Under the pieces are notes generated by a model, which was given only the letters and a program-made list of their open reading frames with translations, was not told the DNA's origin and made no database searches. A stretch of 63,772 nucleotides of DNA from contig WIXG01000401.1 in assembly GCA_009869945.1 (NCBI GenBank), positions 1 through 63,772 of the forward strand, written 5' to 3'. Of this stretch, positions 20,161 through 29,836 are shown piece after piece; the first letter of the stretch is position 1, and each line of letters begins with the position of its first letter. A program made the translations under genes and the position numbers. The stretch is from Mesaphorura yosii (lineage: Eukaryota; Arthropoda; Collembola; Poduromorpha; Tullbergiidae).

Positions 20161-21949
20161 TTAAATAAGGATTTCCACCAAATCTCCAAGTAATTTCCAT
20201 AATTGATGACAAATTTCTAATGCCAGCACCACGAAGGCCACACAGATCAGAAACGCACACAATTTGAAAATGGATTTAAGTGCAGCATTAAACGCGAGTG
20301 GTTTGTACTCAAAGTCTGGTTTCACGGGTATTCGTTGATCGCGTTTGCGTCCTTCCAAATTGATGTCGCGCCAGAATAAGTGAAGGCCGGCACGTAGAAG
20401 TGACGAGACATAGGCAACCGCTGACTCCTTCAAGTGCCCAGAGAATTTGATGTCATACCACCATGGGTGCCCAAGATCGTCGTCAACCATGTCACAGCGC
20501 AATGGGACCGAACTTACAGTTTGTGCAAGGAGTTTGCACAACTCGAGATCTTGTGGCATTGTTTGTCTCGTCCCGATGTTTGGCCATTTTCCCACGCATT
20601 CCACCCACGGAGTATTTAGACAGCGACCGTCCTTGTTCGGATCCATAAATAAATCGTCGGAGAATGGAATTCCGACACGAATGTAATTATCTGGGTAATG
20701 ACCCTGTGGATCCTCCAAGATTTTGAAACCTGCAGTTGTCAGCAGTTCCTTCATCGTACGAATCCTGTACGTTTTCAGTGGTGCGAGCACCTCACTCGTG
20801 AAGAACGCAACGTACAATTGTTGTGCTTCAAGAATGAGGAACAGGAGTAGTGCAAACCAACGTGGCCATCGCTCGTTTTGCATTGGGAGCCCGAGCAGGA
20901 GCCAGAATGGATCAAGAGTATACCAGGCAGACCTCGATACGAAACCGGCCGAAATAAGAGTTGCTGTGATGCAGAGCCAGGTGTAAAGGCCAAAAGGTCG
21001 GAGGAAAAACGTAAAAGGTGGTTGTTCGAAGGAGACTTGTGTTAGGCAGTAGAAATATCTGTGAGTCACGAGGAAAACAACTGTGAGTTCCAGAAATTCA
21101 AACTCAGATTTATCCGGGTCGCTGCGAATGAGTAGTTTAAGCCGTGGAGTTTGAATTTCGTTTGATGTACACGTGAAATTAAGTGCATTCGCCAACATTT
21201 CCTGCAAAACAGCGATGGGATTGGCTCTCTGCTTTGGTGGCGCTTGCAAGGCGTCGTATTCTTTGATACCATCTGCGTAGTAGCCGCAATTGGCTGGTTG
21301 GCTGGTGGAGGTTTTTCACGTCAATGAGAGTTTCTGGTTGTCCAGGTCTCCACTCCGATTCAGATTCAGGGCACAGATAGCAGACCACAGTCCAGACTGG
21401 TGAGGACCAGACCCACTCTCCGTCTAACTGCTGATTCTGTTGTGTGAGAGCTATAATGGCTACGACAGCGTGTTTGACTTTAAAGATAGAACTCCTGATG
21501 AATACATTTATGTCCGGCAGGGTGTCAGAACTTTTATTCATGACTGCAATATGAGTTGCTCTACCGGATTGTGCGTAGCTTAGCTTTGAGACTTCAATCA
21601 TGTTGCTCACTGACTCCAAATCGTTTGAGATGGTAACAAATACTGCACTCGTACCGGCGATATGTTTCCATGCACCTACACGGTGAAGATTCAAGTCCAG
21701 CAAAGTGGAGGTTGTGGTTTCGTTTATATTTTCAATGTGGGTCAGTCCATCTTGGCCATCGGCGGACAATATGACCGTGTTCATACCCTTGGTTAGTTGT
21801 GCCACTGCCGTGTCAATGCTGATCATTTGTTTGAAATTCTCCGTCAGTGTGATTTGTACGGTACAACAGCGTGGAGGGAATATTGGCAAGGATGACGTCA
21901 GCTGTAATGGAGAAACCAACGCCGATTTTCCTGAAATTGGCTTGGACAA
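20161..21949 (-). pseudogene. Divergent ionotropic receptor, one-base frameshift
   Basis: The N-terminal half (21949 to about 21316) has an extracellular ligand-binding-like region with WTVVCYLCPESESEWRPGQ. The C-terminal half (about 21315 to 20161) carries the channel: first helix LYTWLCITATLISAGFVSR, the pore/second-helix block WYTLDPFWLLLGLPMQNERW, third helix LYVAFFTSEVLAPL and a final helix near the C-terminus. These landmarks match the intact paralogue at 29837-31756. The two halves are in different frames. The switch falls at the run of five T (five A in the gene) at 21312-21316, where removing one base rejoins them. It is either a recent null or a homopolymer base-call error. The first exon with a signal peptide is not found. 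Confidence 0.7.
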
Positions 21950-22426
21950 ATGACACCAGTGACCAATGATAACAAGAACCGAATAGACAACATGTTTTGA
22001 GTAGATTTGGGTGTCTCGTGTTTATGTTTGCGTTCTCTTTGAACTGATAAGTCTTTTTCTTCTTTGGCTGACAGTCTCGATCGTGCAAAATGGAAACTAT
22101 CTACGATGCACCGGAAAATGTACATTAGCATTCGCAGAGCGGCAGTTAGACCCAAGGACTGTCCTCAAGTGTGAAATTTGCTGACATGTTCATTATTCAT
22201 GACTTTTGTGCATACATCGATTCATGCATTTTCGAATGTCGTTAACGAGAAGTCAATTAAATTAAACTGCATGAATAATTCATTAGAGTGGCTCTCTAGC
22301 TCATTCATGTTTAACATTTAGAGAAAATTATTGAATTTAGAATTGGATTTTGGAGTGAACAGTGAAGTGTGACCGGAACATGGCCCAGTGAAGTGACACT
22401 GATGGAGTCCAAGGAATGAAACTCTA

Positions 22427-22735
22427 CTAACATCGATGTGAAAAAGTCTGATCGTGCAGCGCGGTGCGAATGGTGAGCTGGAAACCGCTCACGTCCGCTC
22501 CTTCAAACAGGGCAAAGTTTGACGGGACTCGTGCATGCCCCTTCGACGTGCTGATTGCATCCCCGCTGAGGATGCCGCGAAAGAATGGCAAGTACGAGCT
22601 TGGTTGACTGTTGCCGCCCTCTGAATTGATGTAAGAAACCGTGCTCATTATCTGGTCACAGTGTCCCATCCAGAGATCGGCGGTAGGCGTGGCAGCACAG
22701 GGCGGAATATTCTCGTGGATCCAATCTACTCTACT
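22427..22735 (-). pseudogene. Possible 3' fragment of a secreted serine protease-like gene
   Basis: A minus-strand frame reads RSRVDWIHENIPPCA and then an 80-residue tail (PFFRGILSGDAISTSKGHA, SGFQLTIRTALHDQ) ending in TAG. The Val-Asp-Trp-Ile-His-Glu-Asn-Ile piece resembles the last helix of chymotrypsin-fold proteases. Catalytic residues are not found upstream, where the sequence is a low-complexity repeat. The frame is coding-like but the family call is weak. Confidence 0.25.
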
Positions 22736-22836
22736 TCGACCCGAATACGACCTCGGGTGAATATAGACCCAAAGATGTATCCCAGTGCATCCAGACCTGA
22801 CTCTGGGCCCGAGTCTGGTTAGACCCGAATATTAAA

Positions 22837-22932
22837 TGCACCTGCAATTGCACAATTGCGCAACTGCAACTGTGCCACTGTGCAAGTATGCAACTTTGCA
22901 ACTGCCCAAGTGTGCAGATGTGCAACTGCGCT
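22837..22932 (+). repeat. Minisatellite of GCAACTGTGC-like units
   Basis: About nine imperfect units of 10-11 bp built on TGCAACTGTGCA and its variants run without a break. The words TGCAA and TTGCAC alternate. No coding role is seen. Confidence 0.65.
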
Positions 22933-23022
22933 TTTTGTGACATGTCACGGGAAGGATTAGGACATGTCAGACTTTAACACGTATTTTACTTAGCTATAGG
23001 TGAATACATAGCGACTTACTAT

Positions 23023-23042
23023 ATAACCTAACCTAACCTAAC
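23023..23042 (+). repeat. Short CCTAA (TTAGG) telomere-like tract
   Basis: Three perfect tandem CCTAA units are flanked by a half unit on each side. TTAGG is the standard arthropod telomere repeat. The tract is too short to be more than an interstitial remnant or repair scar. Confidence 0.55.
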
Positions 23043-23280
23043 TGATCATTCATCGCGTAATTAATTATACAGTCGTGATATGCATTTGTGATATTTTTTC
23101 ATCATCAATAGGTCTCATTTCACAGCGGAGAGTAAACAAACAAGAGCAATTTCTTCCCAGCTCTCCCACTCCATACTGATGCTGGGCTTAATCAAGTTGC
23201 ACTTTTATTGATATCGATTATCATGATTAGTAACGTTTCACATTATTGCTTGCTAGCATTTAATCGTGCGAAAAGTTGAC

Positions 23281-23931
23281 TTAAAGTAATGTAAGTTGAA
23301 CCAGAGTCAGTTGAATGTCATTCTGATTCACCTTGTCAATCAGGACTTCTCTTGATGTTCCAGTTGTTTTCAGCCTTTCTGTATAAATTACACACGGCTC
23401 ATCATTCACTTGAATCTGCAAACACATACAAGAAACGTTTCCATAAACTAAAGACTGCAAAAGTGAATTGTCAAAAGTCCATGCCTTGAATTGTCCATTC
23501 GAACAAGTAATCACAATTTCAAAGTTCGAATTTGGAGTCAGGGAATTGAAGCATGCGTACTCCTCTTGACCCCAGATGCCTTTATCTTTGGAGTTAAGAA
23601 CAGTACGCCCGTTTTTCCAACGAGGGTTCATGTGGAAGAGTATGTTGCCATTTTCAACAATATTAATTGCAAATCTGTAGGACACAAAACAGGTTAAACA
23701 GGATCAAAATCCATCTCATGTATTGATTAAAATTGCAAATTATAGCTTACTGGTCAGGAGAAGGAGACGTCCTCCCACAGACGACGACCTTGAAAGGGGC
23801 GCAAGGGAGGGTTACCGCCTGACTGAAGGGAGTCGCCTGCAACAACACGCATTCGATGGTAAAAATGTGAGCCCATCCTAAGGCAAAACGTACTTACCTA
23901 CCACTTGTTTACTCAATATGAGATTAGCCAT
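23281..23931 (-). CDS. Single-domain galectin, three exons
   Basis: Exons at 23931-23902, 23836-23751 and 23674-23281 (minus) join in frame to 169 residues. The first donor is GTAGGT and the others are GTAAGC/CTACAG type. The carbohydrate-recognition domain shows FAINIVENGNILFHMNPRW with GRTVLNSKDKGIWGQEE, followed by NFEIVITCSNGQFKAWTFD. The His-x-Asn-x-Arg, Asn and Trp-Gly-x-Glu residues that hold beta-galactosides in galectins are present, with Met between His and Asn. There is no signal peptide, as usual for galectins, which leave cells by a non-classical route and act in cell adhesion or immunity. The short first exon depends on my choice of donor, because the stronger-looking GTAAGT three bases on breaks the frame. 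Confidence 0.75.
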
Positions 23932-24609
23932 TTCTGTTGCTTGTTGCTTATGCCTCCTTTGACTTCGTTCAAGTGGTGGTTATCATCGGTTTGTCTGGAT
24001 ATTTGTTGGCCTAGGAGCTGCAGTTCATATTCACGTGCTTTCGAGAGTCATCTTCAGTGGCAGAGAAGCACACGGAACTTCACAAAGACAAAGTCGTTCG
24101 TCCGGCGATGAATCACTGAACAATATTTGCTCACTATTTGAGAAGTGAATTATTTCATGATTAACTGAGAGGCGAAAAGCAAACTCGGCATCCAATGCAA
24201 GCACATCTTTCTGATACTACAATTTCAAGCAAAAAGGGTTGCGCTAGCGCAGATGGGTATTAATTCGTGATACGTAAGATCAGGGACACTTACAGATATA
24301 TATTGAGATTAAGTGACATTAACTAACTGCTCCTGGCTATGAAAGTCACTTTTTTGGATTTTTATCTCATGACTGAGAACACAGAAGAGCAAGATTACGT
24401 AACAGGTCATTTAATCTTTACTTCAGTTTTCTTATTACGACTGGACCGAACAGAACGTGCAGATAACTTGCAACGAAGTAAGTCATTATGCACCAACGAG
24501 TTCTTTTCCGTATTATGAAGATACTGGAAGCCTATTGAAGTATTCATACTCGTATTTTAGGTTGGTGACCGACTGACTCATCTTTCTTTGAGTCATATTC
24601 TTCACCGCG

Positions 24610-24861
24610 ATGAATTCCAAACGTGATGCTCAAAATATAACGTGTTCCTCCAAGTCAAAGATCGTCGGTTAGTTGAAGATTGATTGAAGGAATTATGCCT
24701 GTGTTTCTTTTTTTACTGCAGCTTGCTTCACCGCATCAGAACATGAAGCCAATATTAACCTATTGAGGGAAACTGTAATTGATGAGGAATTGACTACATA
24801 TGGACGATTCTCAGGGGGTCGTTTAAGGAGTTATGAATTTTTACATCAATTTATTTTCTGA
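24610..24861 (+). CDS. Possible small two-exon gene, unknown product
   Basis: An ATG at 24610 opens 19 codons ending at a GTTAGT donor (24668). A 54-bp intron ends in a strong pyrimidine-rich TTTTTTTACTGCAG, and exon 2 (24722-24861) continues in frame to TGA. The 65-residue product (TASEHEANINLLRETVIDEE) has no signal peptide or known motif. The strong acceptor is the main evidence. Confidence 0.25.
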
Positions 24862-25105
24862 CTGCAATTATTGTTCTCAATCTATTTCGATTTAATTCAA
24901 CAGTTCATGTTTATTCAAACAGTTTGATATTGATTAAGTTCATTTCTAATTGAGTGACTGGCTTTTGCTGAATGTAGAGTTTCGAGTGGTAGGTTGCACA
25001 CTTCAATCAATGAAATTGTTTATCACCTTGCTTATCAATATTCAGACTTGATTTATTAAACGCAAGTCAATGACTAAAGTAGCTTCAGAGCTCAAATAAC
25101 CCAAA

Positions 25106-26080
25106 ATGCAGCGTTACGGGCAAATGTTGCTACTCTTGGCCTGTATCACCTCTAGCATGGGCGTGAGTGAGGGCCTGGAGCTTATTCGCACCCCATCGAG
25201 GCTCCCGACCCCAACACATTCCCATTCAACGCTTTACGACGGGGACGACTCCATCTACGTGATCGGTGGCAAGACAGACAACAGTGGTGGGTTCCAGGAA
25301 AAAGTCATTCGATACTCGCTCGAGTCAGGAGCCGTGGAGGTGGTTGGAACCTTTGTCAACATTTCTTCGGGCAGCGCAGTTTTGGCCGACGGCGACATTC
25401 TTTACTTTGGTGGACAGCTGCAAGGCCCCGGTGGCGTACTCTCGTCGGCCGTGCACCGTTACTCACTGGCAACTGGGCTGCACTCAGTTATCGCTAATTT
25501 CCCACGCCCGTCAGCATGGAATTCAGCGGTTTGGGACCCACGCCAGAACGTAGCCTACATTTTTGGCGGGTGGGACGGTGGCGAGGGGCGGCCAATCGCC
25601 GATGTGTACAGATTCAATGCGAGGAGCAATGCTCTCCAGCTCGTTACACTGCTCTGGGCACCAAAGTCGGACACTGCAGCGGTATGGGACACCCGACGAG
25701 AGCTTGCGTACGTGTTTGGCGGATACAGCGACCAAGGCGGTGGCGGCACGATACGCGATATTCTGGCATTTGATCAACAGCACAATGAGTTCAGATTTGT
25801 CGGCGTGCTCCCGACAGGCGCGTCCACTCCGTGTGCGGGGTTCGCGGAGATCCATGACGAAGCCATTGTGGTCGACGGAGCGCCGGACTACCCGGCGACT
25901 TTTAACCCGGGCTCTGGTTTCTCACAGAACGTCTCAGTCGTGGGCTGGGAGCGGTACGGATACATGCCTTGCGTGTACGTCCCGAAACTGGACAGAATGT
26001 ACATGATTGGCGGGCGGATCTGGAGTACGAGCGAAGTCACGGACCATATATCATATGTGGACCTCGGGCAACGTAGATGA
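25106..26080 (+). CDS. Secreted kelch-repeat beta-propeller protein
   Basis: An intact single exon of 324 residues starts with a signal peptide (MLLLLACITSSMGVSEG). Kelch-type blades follow: SIYVIGGKTDNSGG, ILYFGGQLQGPGG, VAYIFGGWDGGEGRPIADVY, LAYVFGGYSDQGGGG and MYMIGGRIWSTSE. Each has the Gly-Gly followed by a spaced Tyr/Trp that defines the fold, so five to six blades make a probably complete propeller. Intracellular kelch proteins usually carry BTB or F-box parts; here there is none, and the protein is exported. A carbohydrate-binding or galactose-oxidase-like structural role is possible but no catalytic motif is seen. AATAAA at 26099-26104 follows the stop by about 20 bp. GC-rich codon use contrasts with the AT-rich flanks. 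Confidence 0.8.
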   Translation: MQRYGQMLLLLACITSSMGVSEGLELIRTPSRLPTPTHSHSTLYDGDDSIYVIGGKTDNSGGFQEKVIRYSLESGAVEVVGTFVNISSGSAVLADGDILYFGGQLQGPGGVLSSAVHRYSLATGLHSVIANFPRPSAWNSAVWDPRQNVAYIFGGWDGGEGRPIADVYRFNARSNALQLVTLLWAPKSDTAAVWDTRRELAYVFGGYSDQGGGGTIRDILAFDQQHNEFRFVGVLPTGASTPCAGFAEIHDEAIVVDGAPDYPATFNPGSGFSQNVSVVGWERYGYMPCVYVPKLDRMYMIGGRIWSTSEVTDHISYVDLGQRR

Positions 26081-26255
26081 ACTGAAAAATCACTTTTGAA
26101 TAAATTGCTTTGATAAATGTCGCCAAATACAATCAATTGTATTTACGTACTTCGTTGTCATCAATGTGATGTAATTGATTTGGTCACTCTTGCGATGGGG
26201 TAACGGTTGTCATAGTCACAATCCAAATGAGATCATGATTACGGCACAATTCAAT

Positions 26256-26263
26256 TATATAAA
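26256..26263 (+). promoter_or_regulatory. TATA-like box upstream of the defensin-like gene
   Basis: TATATAAA lies 288 bp before the ATG at 26551. A TTCAGTTTC initiator-like site lies nearer, at about 26511-26519, so which element sets the start is open. Confidence 0.3.
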
Positions 26264-26550
26264 TGAGCGCATGATTAACAGCAGCAGCAGTTAAGTCATT
26301 TGTCAATGTCCCTTATCATCAGTTACGTATGCTGAAGCTTTCGTGGATGTCGTTTCGTGCGAGTGCTTGAGAAGGCTGTTATTTGGACTTGGAATCAACG
26401 TCATTGTCATTAGAATGACGCAGGTACTCGAGCCAGCCCGGCTGCGGGTTTCGAATAAAAGCGTCCATCATAGGTCGGTTCCCAACCACATCTTTTCATC
26501 GACCGCAAATTCAGTTTCGAGTTCTTCTGACCTTTGACCTCGTTTTCACG

Positions 26551-26890
26551 ATGCGACATTTTGCAATCTGTGGCTTCAGATGGGTTCTAGTTGCATGCAT
26601 CGGTCTGGGGCAAATGTCGGCAACTGTGTCGGCGGCACCAGTCAGCGCTTATGGTAAGCTCTAAAAGGTAAAACCGCCAACATAATTCTGCTTTAATATT
26701 ACCCGGTTTTTGTGCTTCAGTCATGAATTTCCTGGTGCCCGGGTTCAAGGACCTTTTAATGGTTCAAATAGCTGGCACCAATCCGTGCTCCGGGACGGAG
26801 TGCTTTGATGTCTGCAATGAACTCCAGCTTGTGAACACGACATGTTTCCGGGGCACCAACAACTCATTCTTCTGCGTCTGCAGGGGCTAA
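26551..26890 (+). CDS. Defensin-like (CS-alpha-beta) secreted peptide, two exons
   Basis: Exon 1 (26551-26653) encodes a hydrophobic leader (WVLVACIGLGQMSATVSAA). A 67-bp GT-AG intron in phase 1 leads to exon 2 (26721-26890), which carries six Cys at the C-terminus spaced C-x4-C-x3-C-x9-C-x9-C-x1-C. The Cys-x3-Cys and Cys-x-Cys pairs are the signature of the cysteine-stabilised alpha-beta fold of invertebrate and plant defensins and related peptides. The product is about 90 residues with a mature domain of about 40. A host-defence role is inferred from the pattern only; other peptides share this fold. The gene was not visible as one long frame because the intron splits it. Confidence 0.65.
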
Positions 26891-27073
26891 ATCTGGGCGC
26901 TCGATTTGCTTTTAACGACTCTAAAATAAAACTGCTGATTCTGTAATCAAATTTTATACTGAAATTAAATTCGGTCGAATTTTGTACATGCAATTAAACT
27001 ATTTGAGTAAATCTAATTATTTAGGCATTAGAAATGGTATTTGGGTAATTCGAGTCGAGATTTTTTAATTTGT

Positions 27074-27292
27074 TCAGACAATCTTGACTTCGGCGCAGGT
27101 TCTTAATGTCTGAGCTGGATATGGGTTGTCGCAGTGATCCCAGTCAGGTCTGCCCGGGTACGACATGCGGTATGTCCAACGGATCGTGCAACACTCGCAG
27201 CGAACCCTGATCAGAAGCCAGGCAGAGGCGCGGATGAGTCCTGCAGCGTTGTTGTCATGCGTACGAGGGTTCACTGCTCTCATGCAGCCCAA
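27074..27292 (-). pseudogene. LPMO (AA15) C-terminal relic
   Basis: A 72-codon minus frame ends with LIRVRCECCTIRWTYRMSYP, DWDHCDNPYPAQTLRTCAE and VKIV. This is the same C-terminal part as the intact enzyme at 8677-9315 (VRCERCTLRWTYRTSY .. CDDPHEAQTFRNCADIVIV). The N-terminal His, the second copper His and the signal peptide are missing; upstream of 27292 the similarity ends and stops appear. It is a truncated duplicate without catalytic residues. It is diverged, so it is not a recent copy. Confidence 0.7.
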
Positions 27293-27400
27293 ATCGGGGT
27301 CTCAGGAGTCAAGCGACCCGATCCCCTTTTCAAAGTATCTCCTAGACGTGTCTCGCAACCGAAGCCACCGAATTATGATTGATATTAACAACTTCTTTCT

Positions 27401-27867
27401 TTGAATTCAGTGCAGAGTCTTCACATTTTCTCTTGGAGCCCTGCAACTGTCCGAGTAAGCAAGGTTCTCTTCTTTGGAGTGACATCGGGCACGCTGCAGG
27501 AGCTGGTGTTTGACTCTCTGAGCATCTGTTGGTCATCAGGCCCAGAACCCGAATGGATCGACGGTGAGGTGTTTGCCAAAGAACATTGGGTCCTGAAAAC
27601 CCTCGTTTTTAACTGCCCCTGGGACCTTCCGGCGCCTTTGCGGCTGCTGCTGCTCGAAATCATTCGCCACACGACGAAGACGCAGTCACTTCAGCTCGGC
27701 GACACCGGGTAATCAATTTAGAAGCATTGCGCCAAGCGCAAGTCTCCTTAACGAAGCTGGGCAGGTTGACAATGCTCAACGTTACGATGCTGGCTCTAGA
27801 AGTGCTCGAGTGTCTGCTTGAACTAGTCCGGCATGTTAGATTTGGTTCGGCCCACATTTCAAAATGA
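27401..27867 (+). pseudogene. Leucine-rich-repeat (F-box-like) relic
   Basis: The first frame to 27712 contains LRR-like spacing (TLQELVFDSLSICW, VLKTLVFNCPW, LLLEIIRHTTKTQSLQLGD). It ends in TAA/TAG. A second frame goes on with LEALRQAQVSLTKLGRLTML and LEVLECLLELVRHV, so a frameshift separates them. The pattern suits an F-box/LRR substrate receptor of an SCF ubiquitin ligase, but no F-box is seen. Not intact here. Confidence 0.35.
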
Positions 27868-28029
27868 AATTTGGAAAGCTTCCACTCAAAGCTTGTCGAC
27901 AGCAAGTCATGACCGCTGCTACTGTTTGTTAAATCCCGCGGTCAATCAATCTCAACGATTTGAATTGCAGAGTAGCGGCAGTGGCAGGCAGAAGGAGCAC
28001 AAGCTCCCAGGGAGGATTCTACAGTAGGG

Positions 28030-28036
28030 TATAAAA
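28030..28036 (+). promoter_or_regulatory. TATA box with CAGTA initiator (28062-28066)
   Basis: TATAAAA at 28030 and ACAGTAACT at 28061-28069 lie about 30 bp apart, the expected arthropod core-promoter geometry. The next ATG is at 28157. Confidence 0.65.
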
Positions 28037-28156
28037 CAAGGAGCCGGAGCCACTGGAACAACAGTAACTGAGACACTCCACTAAACAACTCTTCCACAGC
28101 ACCATAAAGGAAGTATATCAATTTAGTGGACAAATCCTTGCAAATATCTGACTATC

Positions 28157-28580
28157 ATGTTGGTCAAGGTCATCGTCGCCTTGACAGCCATTGCTGCTGT
28201 GGCTGCCCAAAGAATCCCACCACCACTACTACAAGTATCACGGCCATCATTACGCAGTGTACTCTGGGGGTAACGCCTCAATTGTGTCAACGTTCCCCGC
28301 TGATCTGTTTGAAAACATCACGGCACTGGTGCAGAGTTTGGCTTCCAACACCTCGGGAGATCTGAACACCATCCTGAAGGACGTTGGCAGAAAACTTGGC
28401 AACTTCTTTGAAGTGCTCTTCCTAGTCAGTTCAGTGGTCAGCACATTCGGTCTAAGCAGCCTAACACCATTTACATTAAGTGTGGACGTACTCCTACTAG
28501 CTGTGCTGGACCTTGAACCTACTGTTGTAAACTTCACCGGCTTTCAGTCGAAACAATTTCAGATATTACGCTCCTATTAA
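28157..28580 (+). pseudogene. Secreted His/Tyr-rich protein, one-base frameshift after the signal peptide
   Basis: The ATG at 28157, downstream of a good TATA/initiator pair, encodes a textbook signal peptide (MLVKVIVALTAIAAVAAQ) but that frame ends by 28272. A second frame, open to 28580, carries ESHHHYYKYHGHHYAVYSGG, ITALVQSLASNTSGDLN, and long hydrophobic helices. It begins exactly where the mature protein should start. The switch point is at GCTGCCCAAAGAA (about 28201-28213), and one base more would rejoin leader and body to about 140 residues. Given the intact promoter and body, this may be a base-call error in the CCCAAA run rather than a dead gene. The His/Tyr-rich segment could bind metal. 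Confidence 0.5.
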
Positions 28581-29006
28581 AATTAGTTTCAGGGTAAACT
28601 CCTTCTCAATTTGGGGCTCATTGGAAAGAAAGAAAAACACCGTCGGTCGACCTCCATTGAGGGGAACCCGGGCTGCTTTTACTGTCCCAGCCTTTCTGGC
28701 AAACGGTGTCCCGCCATTTTTGATTTTGATCCGCCTGCTCCAAGAGGACCCAAAATGAAAGACCGAATCCCAAAAATATGAGCCTTAGCCTTAGCCAAAA
28801 TGTGGCGAAAGTAGTGCTAAAATGTAATAAAATCTTGTCTTTATCTTCATCCAAAAAAACCGGGGCCTTCCTCCAACTCTCCATTCTCTCCCCCACGCAT
28901 AACCTGCAAGAATATTTGGGCGCCCACCACCCGGACTCAGTTATAGAGTCGGCATTATCATAGAATGAAATCAATCAACTCCGCTTTTATTCAAAACAAA
29001 TTGCAT

Positions 29007-29288
29007 TTAACAAGCACCTTGAATGTTCCAACCCGAATTACTAACTCGGCAGTAACCATTCGGATTGCTTCCGTCGTTACAGTACAGATCCAGAGCTCCA
29101 TTCCCAGCCTTACGAATCTGGCAACGTGGTGAACAATCGTATGTTGAGCAACGAATGCCGTACTGTCCCTTCGTCTGGCATGTGAAGCCACCGCGTGCGC
29201 AACCGAAGTTTTGAGCTTGAGCTTGTGCTTCCGTCCGCGCCAAAATTAAGCTCAGGAAAATGACAATCACTGCGATGTTCGTCTTCAT
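29007..29288 (-). CDS. Small secreted eight-Cys protein
   Basis: An intact 93-residue frame has a signal peptide (TNIAVIVIFLSLILARTEAQ) and a mature part with eight Cys spaced C-x6-C-x9-C-x4-C-x3-C-x14-C-x8-C-x11-C, the last being the C-terminal residue. I do not recognise the pattern. Gly, Asn and Ser are frequent and charge is modest, basic near the centre (CQIRKAGNG). An even Cys number suggests four disulphides and an extracellular role, such as antimicrobial or gut-lumen protein. On the minus strand AATAAA lies at 28991-28986, 16 bp past the stop. There is no sister copy in the window. Confidence 0.6.
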   Translation of the reverse strand: MKTNIAVIVIFLSLILARTEAQAQAQNFGCARGGFTCQTKGQYGIRCSTYDCSPRCQIRKAGNGALDLYCNDGSNPNGYCRVSNSGWNIQGAC

Positions 29289-29836
29289 CTTTGAAAAGGT
29301 TGAACTTGGAAATTCTTCAGTGAGATTGGTCCTCTGTAAGTGAGCTCGTGAGTTGAAATGATGGACAGAATTTTACTTCCTCAGGAAAACTTGAAATTAA
29401 AGAAAGGATGTCGAAGGCGGTTGGGTTCCGCAAATCCCAAACGCCGAGTACCTCATTTCGCTATTTAAAATATTTCCTTGTCACTCCATCCTTTTTCAAT
29501 TATAGTTTCTGCAACAAATTTTCCTCGTTCTGAGATTAGTTATTGGGCAATTTAAAATTAAATTGTAATTATTTATTTTTGCAGCATTTTCTTGCGAAAT
29601 AATTTAGCTCAGCTACACAGGAATTTGAATAAACAGACATTTTGTTTTGTCCGTCACTGTAAATTTGAGTTAAACTTTACGAAATACGTATGAGTTTTAA
29701 TCGTAATCAATAAGTGTTATATTGCTACTGAATATTCCCGGAGAGAAAAGGTCGCCGGTTGACTCTGGCAACGACTGCCTTCATGTACAATGCGAATTAA
29801 GGGAATCTGCATTTCTCTCTGCTGCTCCGACCCACC

